Assembly: GCF_014695975.1 (NCBI RefSeq)
Contig: NZ_JACJPI010000052.1
Coordinates: 1-64,000, forward strand
Direction: 5' to 3'
DNA length: 64,000 bases
Source of the DNA: Leptolyngbya sp. FACHB-321
GTDB taxonomy: Bacteria > Cyanobacteriota > Cyanobacteriia > Leptolyngbyales > Leptolyngbyaceae
Below the pieces are notes generated by a model. That model ran no database searches, was not told the origin of the DNA, and saw only the letters and a program-made list of their open reading frames with translations. The position numbers and the translations under genes were made by a program. Shown piece by piece: positions 16,326-25,871 of this stretch. Position 1 is the stretch's first letter; each line of letters begins with the position of its first letter.

Positions 16326-18101
16326 ATGGACTTAGCTCTTATGACCCAAGCACAGCTACAAGAGACGGCTAATATTCCCGCTCACGGTGTCGAACCAAGC
16401 GGTAATAACTGGCGCACTTACTTCAGCTTTAGCACTGACCATAAAGTGATCGGGATTCAGTACCTGGTTACAACATTTGTTTTCTATTTGATTGGCGGTG
16501 CCCTGGCAACGGCGGTTCGTACAGAACTTGCAACGCCAGAAGTAGATTTTGTGAGCCGAGAGGTTTACAACAGCCTGTTCACGGTTCACGCGACGGTGAT
16601 GATCTTTCTGTGGATCGTGCCTGCTACAACGGGCGGCTTTGGCAACTACCTGGTGCCACTGCTCATTGGGGCACGAGACATGGCATTTCCTAAGCTGAAT
16701 GCCCTTGCTTTTTGGATGATCCCGCCTGCAGGCATTCTGCTGCTTTGCAGTTTTTTCGTTGGCGCTCCTGGTGCTGGTTGGACCTCGTATCCACCGCTGA
16801 GTCTCGTTACTGATAAAGCGGGTGAGGCGATTTGGATTCTTAGCGTCTTGATTCTCGGTACGTCATCGATTCTGGCAGCAGTAAATTTCATTGCTACAAT
16901 CTTTAAGATGCGTGTGGCGGGGATGGGTTTTAACCAGATGCCGCTTTTTTGCTGGGCAATGCTGGCAACCTCAACACTGGCTTTATTGGCGACTCCAGTG
17001 CTTGCAGGGGCGCTGATTTTGCTTGCCTTTGATTTGCTAGTGGGTACGGCATTCTTTAACCCGACTGGTGGCGGCAATCCGATCGTCTACCAGCATATGT
17101 TCTGGTTTTACTCGCATCCTGCCGTGTACATCATGATCTTGCCTGTATTTGGCATGATCTCGGAGATCCTTCCAGTCCACGCGCGCAAACCAATTTTTGG
17201 TTACAAGGCGATCGCCTATTCAAGTCTCGCCATTTGCTTTTTGGGGCTGATTGTTTGGGCTCACCATATGTTTACCAGTGGCACCCCGCCCTGGTTGCGG
17301 ATGTTTTTTATGATCACGACGATGGTCATTGCTGTACCAACGGGAATCAAGGTCTTTAGTTGGCTAGCAACGATTTGGGGTGGCAAGCTGCGTCTAAACA
17401 GCGCCATGCTGTTCGCGCTTGGGTTTTTGTCAATGTTCGTGATTGGCGGCATTAGCGGTGTTATGGTTGCGGCTGTACCGTTCGACATTCACGTTCACGA
17501 TACCTATTTCATCGTGGCGCACATCCACTATGTTTTGTTTGGTGGCAGCGTCTTTGGTCTATACGCTGGGTTCTACCACTGGTTCCCTAAAATGACTGGA
17601 CGGATGCTGAATGAGACTTGGGGGCAAGTGCATTTTTGGCTCAATCTAGTTGGCTTTAACTTGGCGTTTTTGCCCATGCATAAGCTAGGGCTGGAGGGTA
17701 TGAACCGTCGAATTGCGGAATATGAGCCTCGTTTTGCTTTCCTTAACTTGATTTGCTCGATCGGCGCTTATATCCTGGCAGTGTCAACCATTCCCTTCAT
17801 TGTGAATGTGATCTGGAGCTGGATGTATGGTCCGAAAGCCGGTGACAACCCGTGGAAAGGTCTAACGTTGGAGTGGATGACCAGTTCACCGCCGCCCGTC
17901 GAGAACTTTGATGCTGATCCTGTATTAGCAACAGGTCCTTATGATTATGGGTTTGGCGATCGTGCTACTCCAGTCGATGTACCCTTTTCCGATTCAAGAG
18001 ATCCCGCACTTGCTGCTGGTCCCAACTCTTCACTGAGAGCGACGCCTGACCCTGCTGTTGCTGTTTCGCCTGACGATCGTGGCGATAGTAATAACCATTA
18101 G
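16326..18101 (+). CDS. ctaD: Cytochrome c oxidase subunit I
   Basis: Catalytic heme-copper subunit reducing oxygen to water and pumping protons. The twelve-helix core holds the low-spin heme ligand (FTVHATVMIFLW), CuB ligands in YSHPAVYIM and WAHHMF, and HDTYFIVAHIHYV with the high-spin heme ligand. The YSHP motif lacks the Glu of A1-type oxidases and is the Tyr-Ser form of the A2 subgroup. The 591 residues include a hydrophilic, Asp/Pro-rich C-terminal tail of about 50 residues. It lies 98 nt after ctaC. Confidence 0.96.
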   Translation: MDLALMTQAQLQETANIPAHGVEPSGNNWRTYFSFSTDHKVIGIQYLVTTFVFYLIGGALATAVRTELATPEVDFVSREVYNSLFTVHATVMIFLWIVPATTGGFGNYLVPLLIGARDMAFPKLNALAFWMIPPAGILLLCSFFVGAPGAGWTSYPPLSLVTDKAGEAIWILSVLILGTSSILAAVNFIATIFKMRVAGMGFNQMPLFCWAMLATSTLALLATPVLAGALILLAFDLLVGTAFFNPTGGGNPIVYQHMFWFYSHPAVYIMILPVFGMISEILPVHARKPIFGYKAIAYSSLAICFLGLIVWAHHMFTSGTPPWLRMFFMITTMVIAVPTGIKVFSWLATIWGGKLRLNSAMLFALGFLSMFVIGGISGVMVAAVPFDIHVHDTYFIVAHIHYVLFGGSVFGLYAGFYHWFPKMTGRMLNETWGQVHFWLNLVGFNLAFLPMHKLGLEGMNRRIAEYEPRFAFLNLICSIGAYILAVSTIPFIVNVIWSWMYGPKAGDNPWKGLTLEWMTSSPPPVENFDADPVLATGPYDYGFGDRATPVDVPFSDSRDPALAAGPNSSLRATPDPAVAVSPDDRGDSNNH

Positions 18102-18299
18102 GGATTGACATGAAAAAAGTACCAGTCAATTAAGTTTCGTTTTCGCTTCACCTTCCGCAGCGGTGGATTGAGCGCGATTGAAGAAACTTAGCTAAGTAGG
18201 AACTGACTAGACCAATACCCCTCAAATTTTTGATGAGTTATCGTTCGCAGCCAGTCATCGCCAATCACCAAAGAGCCACCTAACGGAAACTTTCTACTC

Positions 18300-18920
18300 A
18301 TGACAGGTTCAACTTTAGATTCCGCTAAAACTGCGCTCAACTATCACCATGCTGAAGTTGAAGCACCCCACGCAGAACATCACGACTACAGGATTTTCGG
18401 CATCATCATCTTTCTGATTGCAGAAGCAATGATTTTCCTGGGTCTGTTTACTGCTTACTTAACCTTTCGCGCTGTCGCACCGAGTTGGCCCCCAGAAGGC
18501 ACACCAAAACTAGAACTGCTGCTGCCAGGTATCAACACCATCATTCTTATTTCCAGCAGCTTTGTAATCCATAATGCTGACACTGCAATTAAGAAAAACG
18601 ACGTAAAGGGCTTGCAAAAGTGGTTTGCAATTACGGCTGCTATGGGAGCAGTCTTTTTAGTCGGTCAGCTCTATGAGTATTTTCATTTGGAGTTTGGGCT
18701 AACTACCAACTTGTTTGCCAGCACATTTTATGTGTTGACTGGATTTCATGGACTACACGTTGCGTTTGGCTTAGTGCTAATGCTAGGGGTGCTGTGGCGA
18801 TCGCTTAAGCAAGGGCATTACAGCAGCGAGAATCATTTTGGTGTCGAAGCTGCTGAAATCTACTGGCACTTCGTCGATGTTGTTTGGATCTTTCTCTTTC
18901 TACTGCTCTACATTCTGTAA
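18300..18920 (+). CDS. ctaE: Cytochrome c oxidase subunit III
   Basis: Accessory membrane subunit of the aa3 oxidase. The 206-residue, five-helix form is the short bacterial type. It contains the conserved FLIAEAMIFLGLFTAYLTFR region, the central TGFHGLHVAFGL motif and the C-terminal EIYWHFVDVVWIFLF. It lies 198 nt after ctaD and ends the cluster; a bidirectional terminator separates it from convergent rplL. Confidence 0.95.
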   Translation: MTGSTLDSAKTALNYHHAEVEAPHAEHHDYRIFGIIIFLIAEAMIFLGLFTAYLTFRAVAPSWPPEGTPKLELLLPGINTIILISSSFVIHNADTAIKKNDVKGLQKWFAITAAMGAVFLVGQLYEYFHLEFGLTTNLFASTFYVLTGFHGLHVAFGLVLMLGVLWRSLKQGHYSSENHFGVEAAEIYWHFVDVVWIFLFLLLYIL

Positions 18921-19088
18921 GCGCTTGCAAAGGCTAGGCTGATGTTTTGCGACGCGGTTAGCCAAATTCTACAGAGAAGCAAGCTACAGTAAATGGTAAA
19001 TAGGGCTAGAAAACTAGTATCCTGATTGCTCTAAAGCTCTAAAAAGTTGAACCCCATAGCATGAGTCTGGGTTTAAAGGTACGAAAAT

Positions 19089-19118
19089 AAAAGGGGAGAC
19101 GTTTTCGTCTCCCCTTTT
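19089..19118. terminator. Bidirectional terminator between ctaE and rplL
   Basis: AAAAGGGGAGACG (19089-19101) pairs perfectly with CGTCTCCCCTTTT (19106-19118) around a TTTT loop. The A and T tracts on the two sides let it work for both convergent transcripts. Confidence 0.9.
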
Positions 19119-19151
19119 ATTTTTATTGCGGCAGCAGTGGAGCTAATCGAT

Positions 19152-19544
19152 CTACTTAATTGCTACTTTCGCACCAGCTTCTTCTAGTTGCTTCTTAGCA
19201 TCTTCGGCATCACCCTTAGAAACGCCTTCTTTGACGGCTTTAGGCGCTGCTTCAACCAAATCTTTCGCTTCTTTCAGCCCTAGACCTGTTAGGGTTCGTA
19301 CGACTTTCAGAATTGCAATCTTCTTGTCAGCCGGAAACTCTTCCAGCATGACATTAAATTCGGTTTGCTCTTCCGCTTCTTCTGCCGGAGCAGCGGCACC
19401 GCTAGGAGCTGCCATCATCATGCCGCCCACAGGAGCCGCTGCGCTTACGCCAAAGGCTTCTTCAATTTGCTTAACCAGTTCTGACGCTTCCAATAGCGTC
19501 AGAGTTTTCAACTGTTCTAAAATTCCATCAGTGGTTGCAGACAT
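19152..19544 (-). CDS. rplL: 50S ribosomal protein L7/L12
   Basis: Acidic stalk protein that binds elongation factors. An N-terminal dimerisation helix ([20 protein letters not shown]) is followed by an Ala/Gly/Met hinge (about residues 40-60) and the C-terminal factor-binding domain ([20 protein letters not shown], then [15 protein letters not shown]). ATG 19544 is the start: AGGAG precedes it, and the 12 extra codons of the open frame are not part of the family. It is last in the rplK-rplA-rplJ-rplL order and is translated in excess over L10 in bacteria generally. Confidence 0.96.
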   Translation of the reverse strand: MSATTDGILEQLKTLTLLEASELVKQIEEAFGVSAAAPVGGMMMAAPSGAAAPAEEAEEQTEFNVMLEEFPADKKIAILKVVRTLTGLGLKEAKDLVEAAPKAVKEGVSKGDAEDAKKQLEEAGAKVAIK

Positions 19545-19653
19545 TTGTAGTCTCCTAAGTTTTTGGTTTTCGGTTGTCAAGCCTACTGGGCAGGCAAGAA
19601 AAATTGCTAGTTTTGAGGGGTTTAGTTCTAAAAACTAAGCACTAAAAGCTGAT

Positions 19654-20187
19654 TCAAGCGGCTTCTTGATCTTTATCGGCAACCGCTTGAATAGCACGAG
19701 CCAGCGAAGACGGTACCTGATTGATCCCGATCGCCAACTTGGCAGCCACGCCATTGATTGCTCCAGCCACTTGAGCAATAAGCTGCTCCTTGGATGGCAG
19801 GTCAGCGATCGCTTTCACCTCAGCTTCCGTTAACGCACGTCCTTCCATCACGCCGCCACGAAGTTCTGTCTTCTTGGTCGCTTTCTGGAAATCCTGATAC
19901 GCTTTGAGCGCACCGCCAACGTCATCTTTAATTAATAGAAAGGCTGATGACTCTGACAACAGGGTTGTCATTGGCTCCCAAGCAGAATCACCTGTAACAG
20001 CGATTCGCATGAGGGTATTCTTAGCCACTTTACAGGTTGCGCCACTCGGCAGAAGCCGTCTACGCAAATCTGTAATTTCGGCAACCGTTAGCCCCTTGTA
20101 GTTGATGACAACTGCCAACTGAGACGAACTCAATGTTTCTTTGAGTTCAGCTACAAGCGCTTTTTTACCCTCTAACGTTCTACCCAT
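19654..20187 (-). CDS. rplJ: 50S ribosomal protein L10
   Basis: Stalk base protein anchoring L7/L12 dimers to 23S rRNA. The 177-residue length and N-terminal [20 protein letters not shown], then [12 protein letters not shown] and [11 protein letters not shown], match the family. A strong Shine-Dalgarno (AGGAGGTGA) precedes ATG 20187. A leader with the L10-family signature and a terminator-like hairpin lies upstream, so autoregulation by the L10(L12) complex is expected. Confidence 0.96.
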   Translation of the reverse strand: MGRTLEGKKALVAELKETLSSSQLAVVINYKGLTVAEITDLRRRLLPSGATCKVAKNTLMRIAVTGDSAWEPMTTLLSESSAFLLIKDDVGGALKAYQDFQKATKKTELRGGVMEGRALTEAEVKAIADLPSKEQLIAQVAGAINGVAAKLAIGINQVPSSLARAIQAVADKDQEAA

Positions 20188-20264
20188 TTATCTTCACCTC
20201 CTTTTGTTGGATGGTTTGGTCAAACTTAAACACTGCTCATTCAGTTCATTAGATAAAGCCAGGT

Positions 20265-20430
20265 AAGATCAAAAAACCCCGGACTCGAAGCCGGGGTCAC
20301 GCTGTAAATTGGCTATCAGTGCTGTACAAGGCAACACTGACACTCCGAAAATACAAGACGAAAACCTCGGCAGGAAATTAAGCTCTGGGCACCCGCTGTC
20401 TCTGGCTTTGCTATGAAATTGTTGGTACTT
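20265..20430 (-). promoter_or_regulatory. Ribosomal protein L10 leader with attenuator hairpin
   Basis: On the minus strand ahead of rplJ the sequence contains GAGACAGCGGGTGCCCAGAG and TTAATTTCCTGCCGAGGTTT, closely matching the bacterial L10 leader, where the L10-L12 complex binds. About 60 nt downstream, ACCCCGG (20291-20297) and CCGGGGT (20276-20282) form a stem followed by a T run (20271-20276), a rho-independent attenuator. This layout predicts feedback control of rplJ-rplL. Confidence 0.85.
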
Positions 20431-20533
20431 AGTTAACGTCTAGTAATCCTATGATCGCAACAGTAATGAGGTGCAGTTGCTTGCTTAAGTGCTTAAACAT
20501 TAGTCTACCAACTAACTGTCACTAACGGAAAAC

Positions 20534-21247
20534 TTAGGCTGCGTCTCCCACCTTTAGATCTCGCAGGAGGCTTACGTCAACTTCAATCGATGGTCCCATC
20601 GTTGAAGCAACGTAGACAGTACGCCAGTAGCGACCTTTTGCACCAGAAGGGCGATTGCGATCGATCGTTTCTTGCAACGCCTTAAGATTAATCATCAAAT
20701 CTTCGGCTGGAAACGCTGCTTTACCAAACATCACGTGAACAATGCCCGTTTTATCTGCACGAAACTCCAGTTTCCCTGCCTTAAATTCAGCGATCGCTTG
20801 CGGTAAGTCAAAGGTAACCGTACCACCCTTAGGCGATGGCATTAAACCGCGTGGACCAAGCAACTTACCCAGCTTTGCCACTTGAGGCATCATGTCTGGT
20901 GTCGCAATCAGCAAATCAAAGTCGATTGTGCCCTTTTGGATCTCGGTAATCAGTTCTTCTGAGCCAGCTAAGTCTGCACCTGCATTCGTTGCCTCAGTCA
21001 CTTTCTCACCACGAGCAATGACAGCAACTCGAATCGATTGCCCCGTGCCTTTGGGGAGTGCAACAGTCGTCCGCAACTGTTGATCGGCATACTTAGGATC
21101 AATCCCTAAACGAATATGAGCCTCTGCGGATTCTGGAAATTTAGCGGTCGCTGTTTCTTTCAGCAGGTTTAAGGCTTCAAGCGGTTCGTACGCACGATCC
21201 TCAACCTTTTTGTTTAATTCTTGCAGTCTACGAGATATTTTGACCAT
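20534..21247 (-). CDS. rplA: 50S ribosomal protein L1
   Basis: Large 23S rRNA-binding protein of the L1 stalk and translational repressor of its own operon in many bacteria. The 237-residue sequence holds the conserved [16 protein letters not shown] segment (about 125-140) and the C-terminal [20 protein letters not shown]. It lies 112 nt downstream of rplK on the same strand and is followed by the L10 leader region. Confidence 0.96.
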   Translation of the reverse strand: MVKISRRLQELNKKVEDRAYEPLEALNLLKETATAKFPESAEAHIRLGIDPKYADQQLRTTVALPKGTGQSIRVAVIARGEKVTEATNAGADLAGSEELITEIQKGTIDFDLLIATPDMMPQVAKLGKLLGPRGLMPSPKGGTVTFDLPQAIAEFKAGKLEFRADKTGIVHVMFGKAAFPAEDLMINLKALQETIDRNRPSGAKGRYWRTVYVASTMGPSIEVDVSLLRDLKVGDAA

Positions 21248-21359
21248 AGTTTCCTCTTGGGGTGCTAACGAAGCATTGCCTCTCCCCCGCTAACGGTTTA
21301 CAAAAACTGCAATCCCTTGTCTAAGAACACTTAGACAACGTGCAAACTGAACTCTTAAG

Positions 21360-21785
21360 CTAATCCTTAACTGTCACGCCCATATTGCGCGCCGTTCCCT
21401 CAACAATTCGCATTGCTGCCTCAATGTCATTTGCATTCAGGTCAGGTAGTTTAGCTTGAGCGATTTCTTGAAGCTGAGAGCGAGTGATTGAACCCACCTT
21501 CTTACGATTTGCTTCGCCTGAGCCTCGCTCAATGCCTGCTGCTTTTGCAATAAGCTTAGATGCAGGCGGTGTCTTGAGAATAAAAGTGAAACTGCGATCT
21601 TCATAAACCGAAATTTCGACAGGAACCACCATGCCTGCTTGGTCAGCAGTTCGCGCATTGTATTCCTTGCAGAACATCATGATGTTGACCCCGTGCTGAC
21701 CAAGCGCGGGACCAATAGGGGGAGCCGGGTTTGCTTTCCCAGCGGTGATTGCCAACTTAATGACCGCAGCAACTTTCTTTGCCAT
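21360..21785 (-). CDS. rplK: 50S ribosomal protein L11
   Basis: Component of the GTPase-associated centre. It is 141 residues, with the N-terminal [20 protein letters not shown] motif and [14 protein letters not shown], and the C-terminal rRNA-binding domain ending [10 protein letters not shown]. It starts 8 nt downstream of the nusG stop, indicating a tight transcription unit secE-nusG-rplK-rplA. Confidence 0.97.
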   Translation of the reverse strand: MAKKVAAVIKLAITAGKANPAPPIGPALGQHGVNIMMFCKEYNARTADQAGMVVPVEISVYEDRSFTFILKTPPASKLIAKAAGIERGSGEANRKKVGSITRSQLQEIAQAKLPDLNANDIEAAMRIVEGTARNMGVTVKD

Positions 21786-21793
21786 TGACTCTA

Positions 21794-22426
21794 CTAACTC
21801 TCTTTCTGAACCTGATTGAACTCTAACTCCACTGGTGTATCACGCCCAAAAATAGACAACAGCGCTTTCAGCTTACTGCGCTCTGGGCTGACCTCAATCA
21901 CCTCGCCTTCAAAGTCTTTAAAGGGACCCGACAGCACCAAAATTTTGTCTCCAGGAGCCATGTCAATTTTGACAATAGGCTCTTGCTCTTGAGCTTGCTT
22001 AAAGATGCGCTCGACTTCAGCATTGCCCAACGGCAGTGGCTTAACATGACCGCGACCGCGACCATAACGGCGCTTTTGCTCCGCCCCCACAAAGTTGATG
22101 ACGTTAGGTGTATTTTTAATAACCTGCCAGGTGTCATCATCCATCAGCATATTGACGAGCACGTAGCCAGGAAATACTTTTTCTTCTGTACTCTGCCGAC
22201 TGCCATCTTTGCGAAGCCTGATAGCAGGAGTCTGAGGAATCTCGATCTGGAAGATGCGATTGACAACATCCAGTGTTTCAATGCGTTGTTCCAAATTTGC
22301 CTTGACACGCTTTTCGCAACCAGAGGCAACCTGCACAGCATACCAGCGACCGTTTTTAGCCGATGTTTCTTCTGACTGTTCCTCTGGTGCCGAATTTTGT
22401 TGAAAGTCGTCTGATGCAAAAGTCAT
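21794..22426 (-). CDS. nusG: Transcription termination/antitermination protein NusG
   Basis: RNA polymerase-associated elongation factor linking transcription to translation. The NGN domain starts at [19 protein letters not shown] (about residue 28) with GYVLVNM; the C-terminal KOW domain holds [18 protein letters not shown]. The true start is ATG 22426, which overlaps the secE stop codon by ATGA, indicating translational coupling; upstream codons of the frame lie inside secE. An acidic N-terminal extension of about 25 residues is common in cyanobacterial NusG. Confidence 0.96.
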   Translation of the reverse strand: MTFASDDFQQNSAPEEQSEETSAKNGRWYAVQVASGCEKRVKANLEQRIETLDVVNRIFQIEIPQTPAIRLRKDGSRQSTEEKVFPGYVLVNMLMDDDTWQVIKNTPNVINFVGAEQKRRYGRGRGHVKPLPLGNAEVERIFKQAQEQEPIVKIDMAPGDKILVLSGPFKDFEGEVIEVSPERSKLKALLSIFGRDTPVELEFNQVQKES

Positions 22427-22647
22427 CCGAACACCTGCTGGGCTCCCCAAGCGAAGAAATTATCAACCAGGTAAATGAGGGTTGCGGAAAGGATCACCAT
22501 CAAAACTACAGCGATCGATTCACTAATAAGCTGCTGACGACTAGGCCAGACAACCTTATCAAGCTCATCCTTTGTCTCTTGCAAGAAGGCTGAAGCATTA
22601 AAGCCAGGCTTTGCCTCTTGCACCTCGGTAGCTTCTTTTTTTGCCAC
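22423..22647 (-). CDS. secE: Preprotein translocase subunit SecE
   Basis: Single-span subunit of the SecYEG channel. At 74 residues it is the short form with one C-terminal membrane helix (SIAVVLMVILSATLIYLVDN) preceded by the conserved DELDKVVWPSRQQL amphipathic segment. Its stop overlaps the nusG start. trnW and rplS lie upstream, an order conserved in cyanobacteria. Confidence 0.95.
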   Translation of the reverse strand: MAKKEATEVQEAKPGFNASAFLQETKDELDKVVWPSRQQLISESIAVVLMVILSATLIYLVDNFFAWGAQQVFG

Positions 22648-22887
22648 AGTTCCTCATCTCCCTTTCAGTGCAGCGTTAAACTAGATCACTTCTTTCCTGT
22701 CTCCATGGTGGAAACCATCTTAGAAGTTGGCGACCGTACTACCAATGTATCCCATCGCTGTCGTTTAACGCTTCGTGCTGCTTGTCCAGTCCATTAAAAT
22801 GAATGACTTTTTACAGCCTCTGGTAAAACAGCAAAAGGCGATCGCTAGACCAGTATCAAACCTTACTCACGATCGCCGTTCACCAAG

Positions 22888-22960
22888 CGCGCCCTGGAGG
22901 ACTTGAACCCCCGACATCAGGTTTTGGAGACCTGCGTTCTACCAACTGAACTAAGAGCGC
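22888..22960 (-). tRNA. trnW: tRNA-Trp (CCA)
   Basis: On the minus strand the acceptor stem GCGCTCT pairs with AGGGCGC (one G-T pair). The D arm contains GTTCAGTTGGTAGAAC, and the anticodon stem CAGGT/ACCTG encloses the loop CTCCAAA, anticodon CCA. The T arm GGGGG-TTCAAGT-CCTCC completes the cloverleaf. The CCA end is not encoded. It sits between rplS and secE. Confidence 0.95.
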
Positions 22961-23070
22961 CAGTGCTTTAGCATTAGCATCATCAGTCTATCAGTTTGAC
23001 TGTTAGTTTGTCGGTTACTAGTAGCTAAAGGCACGGCTGCCAGCAATTAGTAACCGGGCACGCTAACGAC

Positions 23071-23436
23071 TCACTGAAGGGGACGATCAAAGCGCTGCTT
23101 AAGACGAGTTGCCTTACCAATACGATCACGTAGGAAGTATAGTTTAGCGCGGCGCACCTTAGCACGTCGCAACACCTTAATACTTTCAATACGAGGCGAA
23201 TGGATTAGAAAAACCCGCTCTACACCAACACCCTGAAACGTTTTGCGAACCGTGATGTTTTGATTGAGACCAGCACCCCGACGGGCGATGATAACACCTT
23301 CGTAAGGCTGTGTCCGCTCTTTACCACCCTCTTGAATGATGACACCAACTTTAACAGTGTCACCAATGTAAAGAACTGGCAGATCCGACTTCATTTGCTC
23401 CGCTTCAATGGAGCGGATAATCTCTTGGGCGTGCAT
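23071..23436 (-). CDS. rplS: 50S ribosomal protein L19
   Basis: Protein at the interface of the large and small ribosomal subunits. It is 121 residues, with conserved [40 protein letters not shown] and the C-terminal basic stretch [19 protein letters not shown]. It heads the minus-strand translation block, upstream of trnW. Confidence 0.96.
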   Translation of the reverse strand: MHAQEIIRSIEAEQMKSDLPVLYIGDTVKVGVIIQEGGKERTQPYEGVIIARRGAGLNQNITVRKTFQGVGVERVFLIHSPRIESIKVLRRAKVRRAKLYFLRDRIGKATRLKQRFDRPLQ

Positions 23437-23718
23437 AGGTTAAGTGAAAACTCACAGTCTACAATCATAGACCATGCTAGCCACTTCAGTCTAGAGACAC
23501 TGATGAAATAACTAAAATGCTGCTTGAACTTAACAGGGGGAGGCTTTCGCCATAGGGAAAGGTCTTTCAGGATCTTTTTTAAATTCGTAGCTGCGTAAGC
23601 AAGATGTTCTCCCTAAGCAAAAAGCAGTCAAATCTAGCTAGTACCCTCTCTCAGTATGCCCCCGTGGAGGATTGAATTTTCAGCTCTGTTTGTTGGAAAG
23701 TGTTGGGGCTAGTCCAGG

Positions 23719-24579
23719 ATGGGCAGATTGCGCCATCTGGGTAGTCGTTGGGTCACTCGTTTCTCTACTATTCCAGCTTTTCTGTTCTGTATCTACTTGT
23801 ATCTCAATGAGGACTTTGTTTTGATTACAGTCGGAGTTGTTTTCTTGCACCTACTGTCCTCCCCTCTATGGCGATGGGCACTGCCGTCTCATCTGGCACT
23901 ACATATTCCAGATGGGTTTCTCAGTTTGCCAGTTAGCTTAGCTACCTGGGTTGTGGCAGTCGCTCTGATTGCAGTAGCGCTAAAGCGAGTGGAATCCGAA
24001 TACAAGGATCGAACAGTTCCTTTAATGGGCGTTTGTGCAGCCTTTATTTTTGCGGCACAGATGATTAATTTTCCGATCCCAGGTGGAACGTCAGGTCATT
24101 TGCTTGGCGGTACATTGGCAGGTGCTTTACTGGGACCGTGGGCGGGATCGCTCGTGATGACAGTCGTATTTATCGTCCAGAGTATTCTTTTCCAGGATGG
24201 TGGTTTAACCGTTCTGGGTGCCAATGTTTTTAACATGGGCTTGATTGGCACCTTTGGGGGCTACTACCTGTATCGAGCCGTTCGCTTTGCCTTAGGACGC
24301 AACTCTCTGCGTGGAACACTGATTGGTGTAGCAATTGCTGCCTGGCTCAGTGTCATCGTTGCTGCGGTTACTACAGCAATTCAACTGGCTTTGTCTGGTA
24401 CGGTACCTCTTGCTGTAGCTCTGACCGCGATGCTATCCTGGCACATTCTGATCGGTGTCGGTGAGGCAATTATTTCTGTAACAACTATTAGTTTTATCTG
24501 GCGATCGCGCCCTGACTTACTTTACGATGCACCGCGTAAAGCGCATTCACTAGCATCGAAGTCACTTTTACCGCGCTAA
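23719..24579 (+). CDS. cbiM: ECF transporter substrate-binding protein CbiM/NikM-like
   Basis: Membrane component that binds Ni2+ or Co2+ for the energy-coupling factor importer encoded with the next three genes. The CbiM core begins at HIPDGFLSLPVSLATWVV (about residue 62), with FPIPGGTSGHLLGGTLAGAL (His of the metal site) and VLGANVFNMGLIGTFGGYY. The core is preceded by about 60 residues with hydrophobic segments. The codon before the metal-binding His is CTA (Leu), not the usual ATG, so an exposed N-terminal His2 would require processing. Nickel versus cobalt cannot be decided. Confidence 0.88.
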   Translation: MGRLRHLGSRWVTRFSTIPAFLFCIYLYLNEDFVLITVGVVFLHLLSSPLWRWALPSHLALHIPDGFLSLPVSLATWVVAVALIAVALKRVESEYKDRTVPLMGVCAAFIFAAQMINFPIPGGTSGHLLGGTLAGALLGPWAGSLVMTVVFIVQSILFQDGGLTVLGANVFNMGLIGTFGGYYLYRAVRFALGRNSLRGTLIGVAIAAWLSVIVAAVTTAIQLALSGTVPLAVALTAMLSWHILIGVGEAIISVTTISFIWRSRPDLLYDAPRKAHSLASKSLLPR

Positions 24580-24645
24580 CTCATTTTTGTCAGAAGCTTA
24601 CGTTAGATATTTGCTGAGAAGCTCACATTTTTAAAAGGTTTCACT

Positions 24646-25002
24646 ATGAGCAACCGTCGTTACCAGCAGCGGAACCGCGCGTTTGTGCTTTCTGGTCTGG
24701 GTATTGCACTGCTAATCGCGATCGTTTTATCGCCCTTTGCAAGCTCAGACCCAGATGGTCTGGATCGAGTTTCAGAAGATCTTAAGTTTAGCGATAAGGC
24801 ACTTGAGGAGCAGCCAGCCCAGAAGCTGCCGTTCCATGCTGTTTTTGATGAATATGCTGTGAGGGGAGTGCCCGAACAGATTGCTACACCACTAGCCGGA
24901 CTGGTTGGTACACTGGTCACGTTTGGTCTGGCTTGGGGGGCAGGCAAGTTGCTTGTGCGGAAGTCAGGGACACCCTCTGACGATTCTCTGTCAGAAGAGT
25001 GA
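24646..25002 (+). CDS. PDGLE domain protein (CbiN/NikN-like)
   Basis: Small accessory protein of Ni/Co ECF transporters. The 118 residues contain two membrane helices (about 13-30 and 85-105) and, after the first, the SSDPDGLDRVSEDLKF motif that names the PDGLE domain. It lies 66 nt after cbiM and 74 nt before cbiQ, in the position of CbiN or NikN, so it probably stabilises or activates the CbiM component. Confidence 0.88.
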   Translation: MSNRRYQQRNRAFVLSGLGIALLIAIVLSPFASSDPDGLDRVSEDLKFSDKALEEQPAQKLPFHAVFDEYAVRGVPEQIATPLAGLVGTLVTFGLAWGAGKLLVRKSGTPSDDSLSEE

Positions 25003-25076
25003 TTTTTAGCTTGCCTGACTGCTGATATAGCTTATTGAACTCGTATTGGTGCTATTTCACCAGAAGGACAGCATGA

Positions 25077-25859
25077 ATGCTCCTGCACATTGGTGCTTTT
25101 CGTCTTGACATTGATAGTCAGCAAGTATCGTTGTGGCACCGATTAGCGCCCAAGACTCGCGTGGTATGTACGTTGTTACTGCTATTTGCGATCGCCCTTA
25201 CACCAAATGGACGCTGGTGGACTTGGTTCGCCTATGCCCTTGGTGTTGGGGTGATTATTTTATGCAGCCGTGTCACCCTTTCTATCTTGGTGCAGCGGGT
25301 TGCAGTTGAGTCAGTTTTTATTAGCGTTGTGCTGCTTGGTACGCTGTTTCGTGGCGGTGGTAACGTGTTGTGGCAATGGGGTTGGCTGCAAGTTACGACT
25401 GAAGGGCTTCTAGTTTTGGGCAGCGTGGCGTTCAAGGCATTGCTATCGCTTTTAATAGCAAATGTTTTAGTTCTGACAACCTCAGTACCAGCACTACTTC
25501 AGGCATTGACTGAGTTGCGGCTACCGCCTCTACTGGTCGCAATCATGGCATCCATGTATCGCTATGTAGCAGTGTTGGTTAGCGAGTTTCAGTCGATGCA
25601 GCGAGCGGCGCTTTCGCGTAACTTGATGGGGAGCGATCGCTGGCAGCGATTGGTCATTGGCAATATGTTTGGCTCATTGTTTATCCGTACACTTGACCGA
25701 GGCGAGCGGGTGCACCAAGCGATGCTATCACGTGGCTATGAGGGCTTACCACCTGCGCCAGACGCTACAGGTGTTGGTCAGCACGATTACCTTGCGTTAA
25801 CGCTCACTGTGAGCTTGACCCTGCTGGGGCAGGGCATTTACCTCTTCAACGTTGTTTAA
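25077..25859 (+). CDS. cbiQ: ECF transporter transmembrane protein CbiQ
   Basis: T component coupling the ATPase to the substrate-binding protein. It is 260 residues with about five membrane helices. The coupling-helix motif region reads QRAALSRNLMG and later HQAMLSRGYEG (the A-R-G type motif). GAAGGA precedes ATG 25077. The cbiO start lies 12 nt after its stop. Confidence 0.92.
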   Translation: MLLHIGAFRLDIDSQQVSLWHRLAPKTRVVCTLLLLFAIALTPNGRWWTWFAYALGVGVIILCSRVTLSILVQRVAVESVFISVVLLGTLFRGGGNVLWQWGWLQVTTEGLLVLGSVAFKALLSLLIANVLVLTTSVPALLQALTELRLPPLLVAIMASMYRYVAVLVSEFQSMQRAALSRNLMGSDRWQRLVIGNMFGSLFIRTLDRGERVHQAMLSRGYEGLPPAPDATGVGQHDYLALTLTVSLTLLGQGIYLFNVV

Positions 25860-25871
25860 CTTGCGGCTCGT

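Noticed and set aside
23437-23718. Cobalamin or nickel riboswitch before cbiM
   Set aside because: I see none of the conserved boxes of a cobalamin or NiCo riboswitch; the region looks unstructured by eye.
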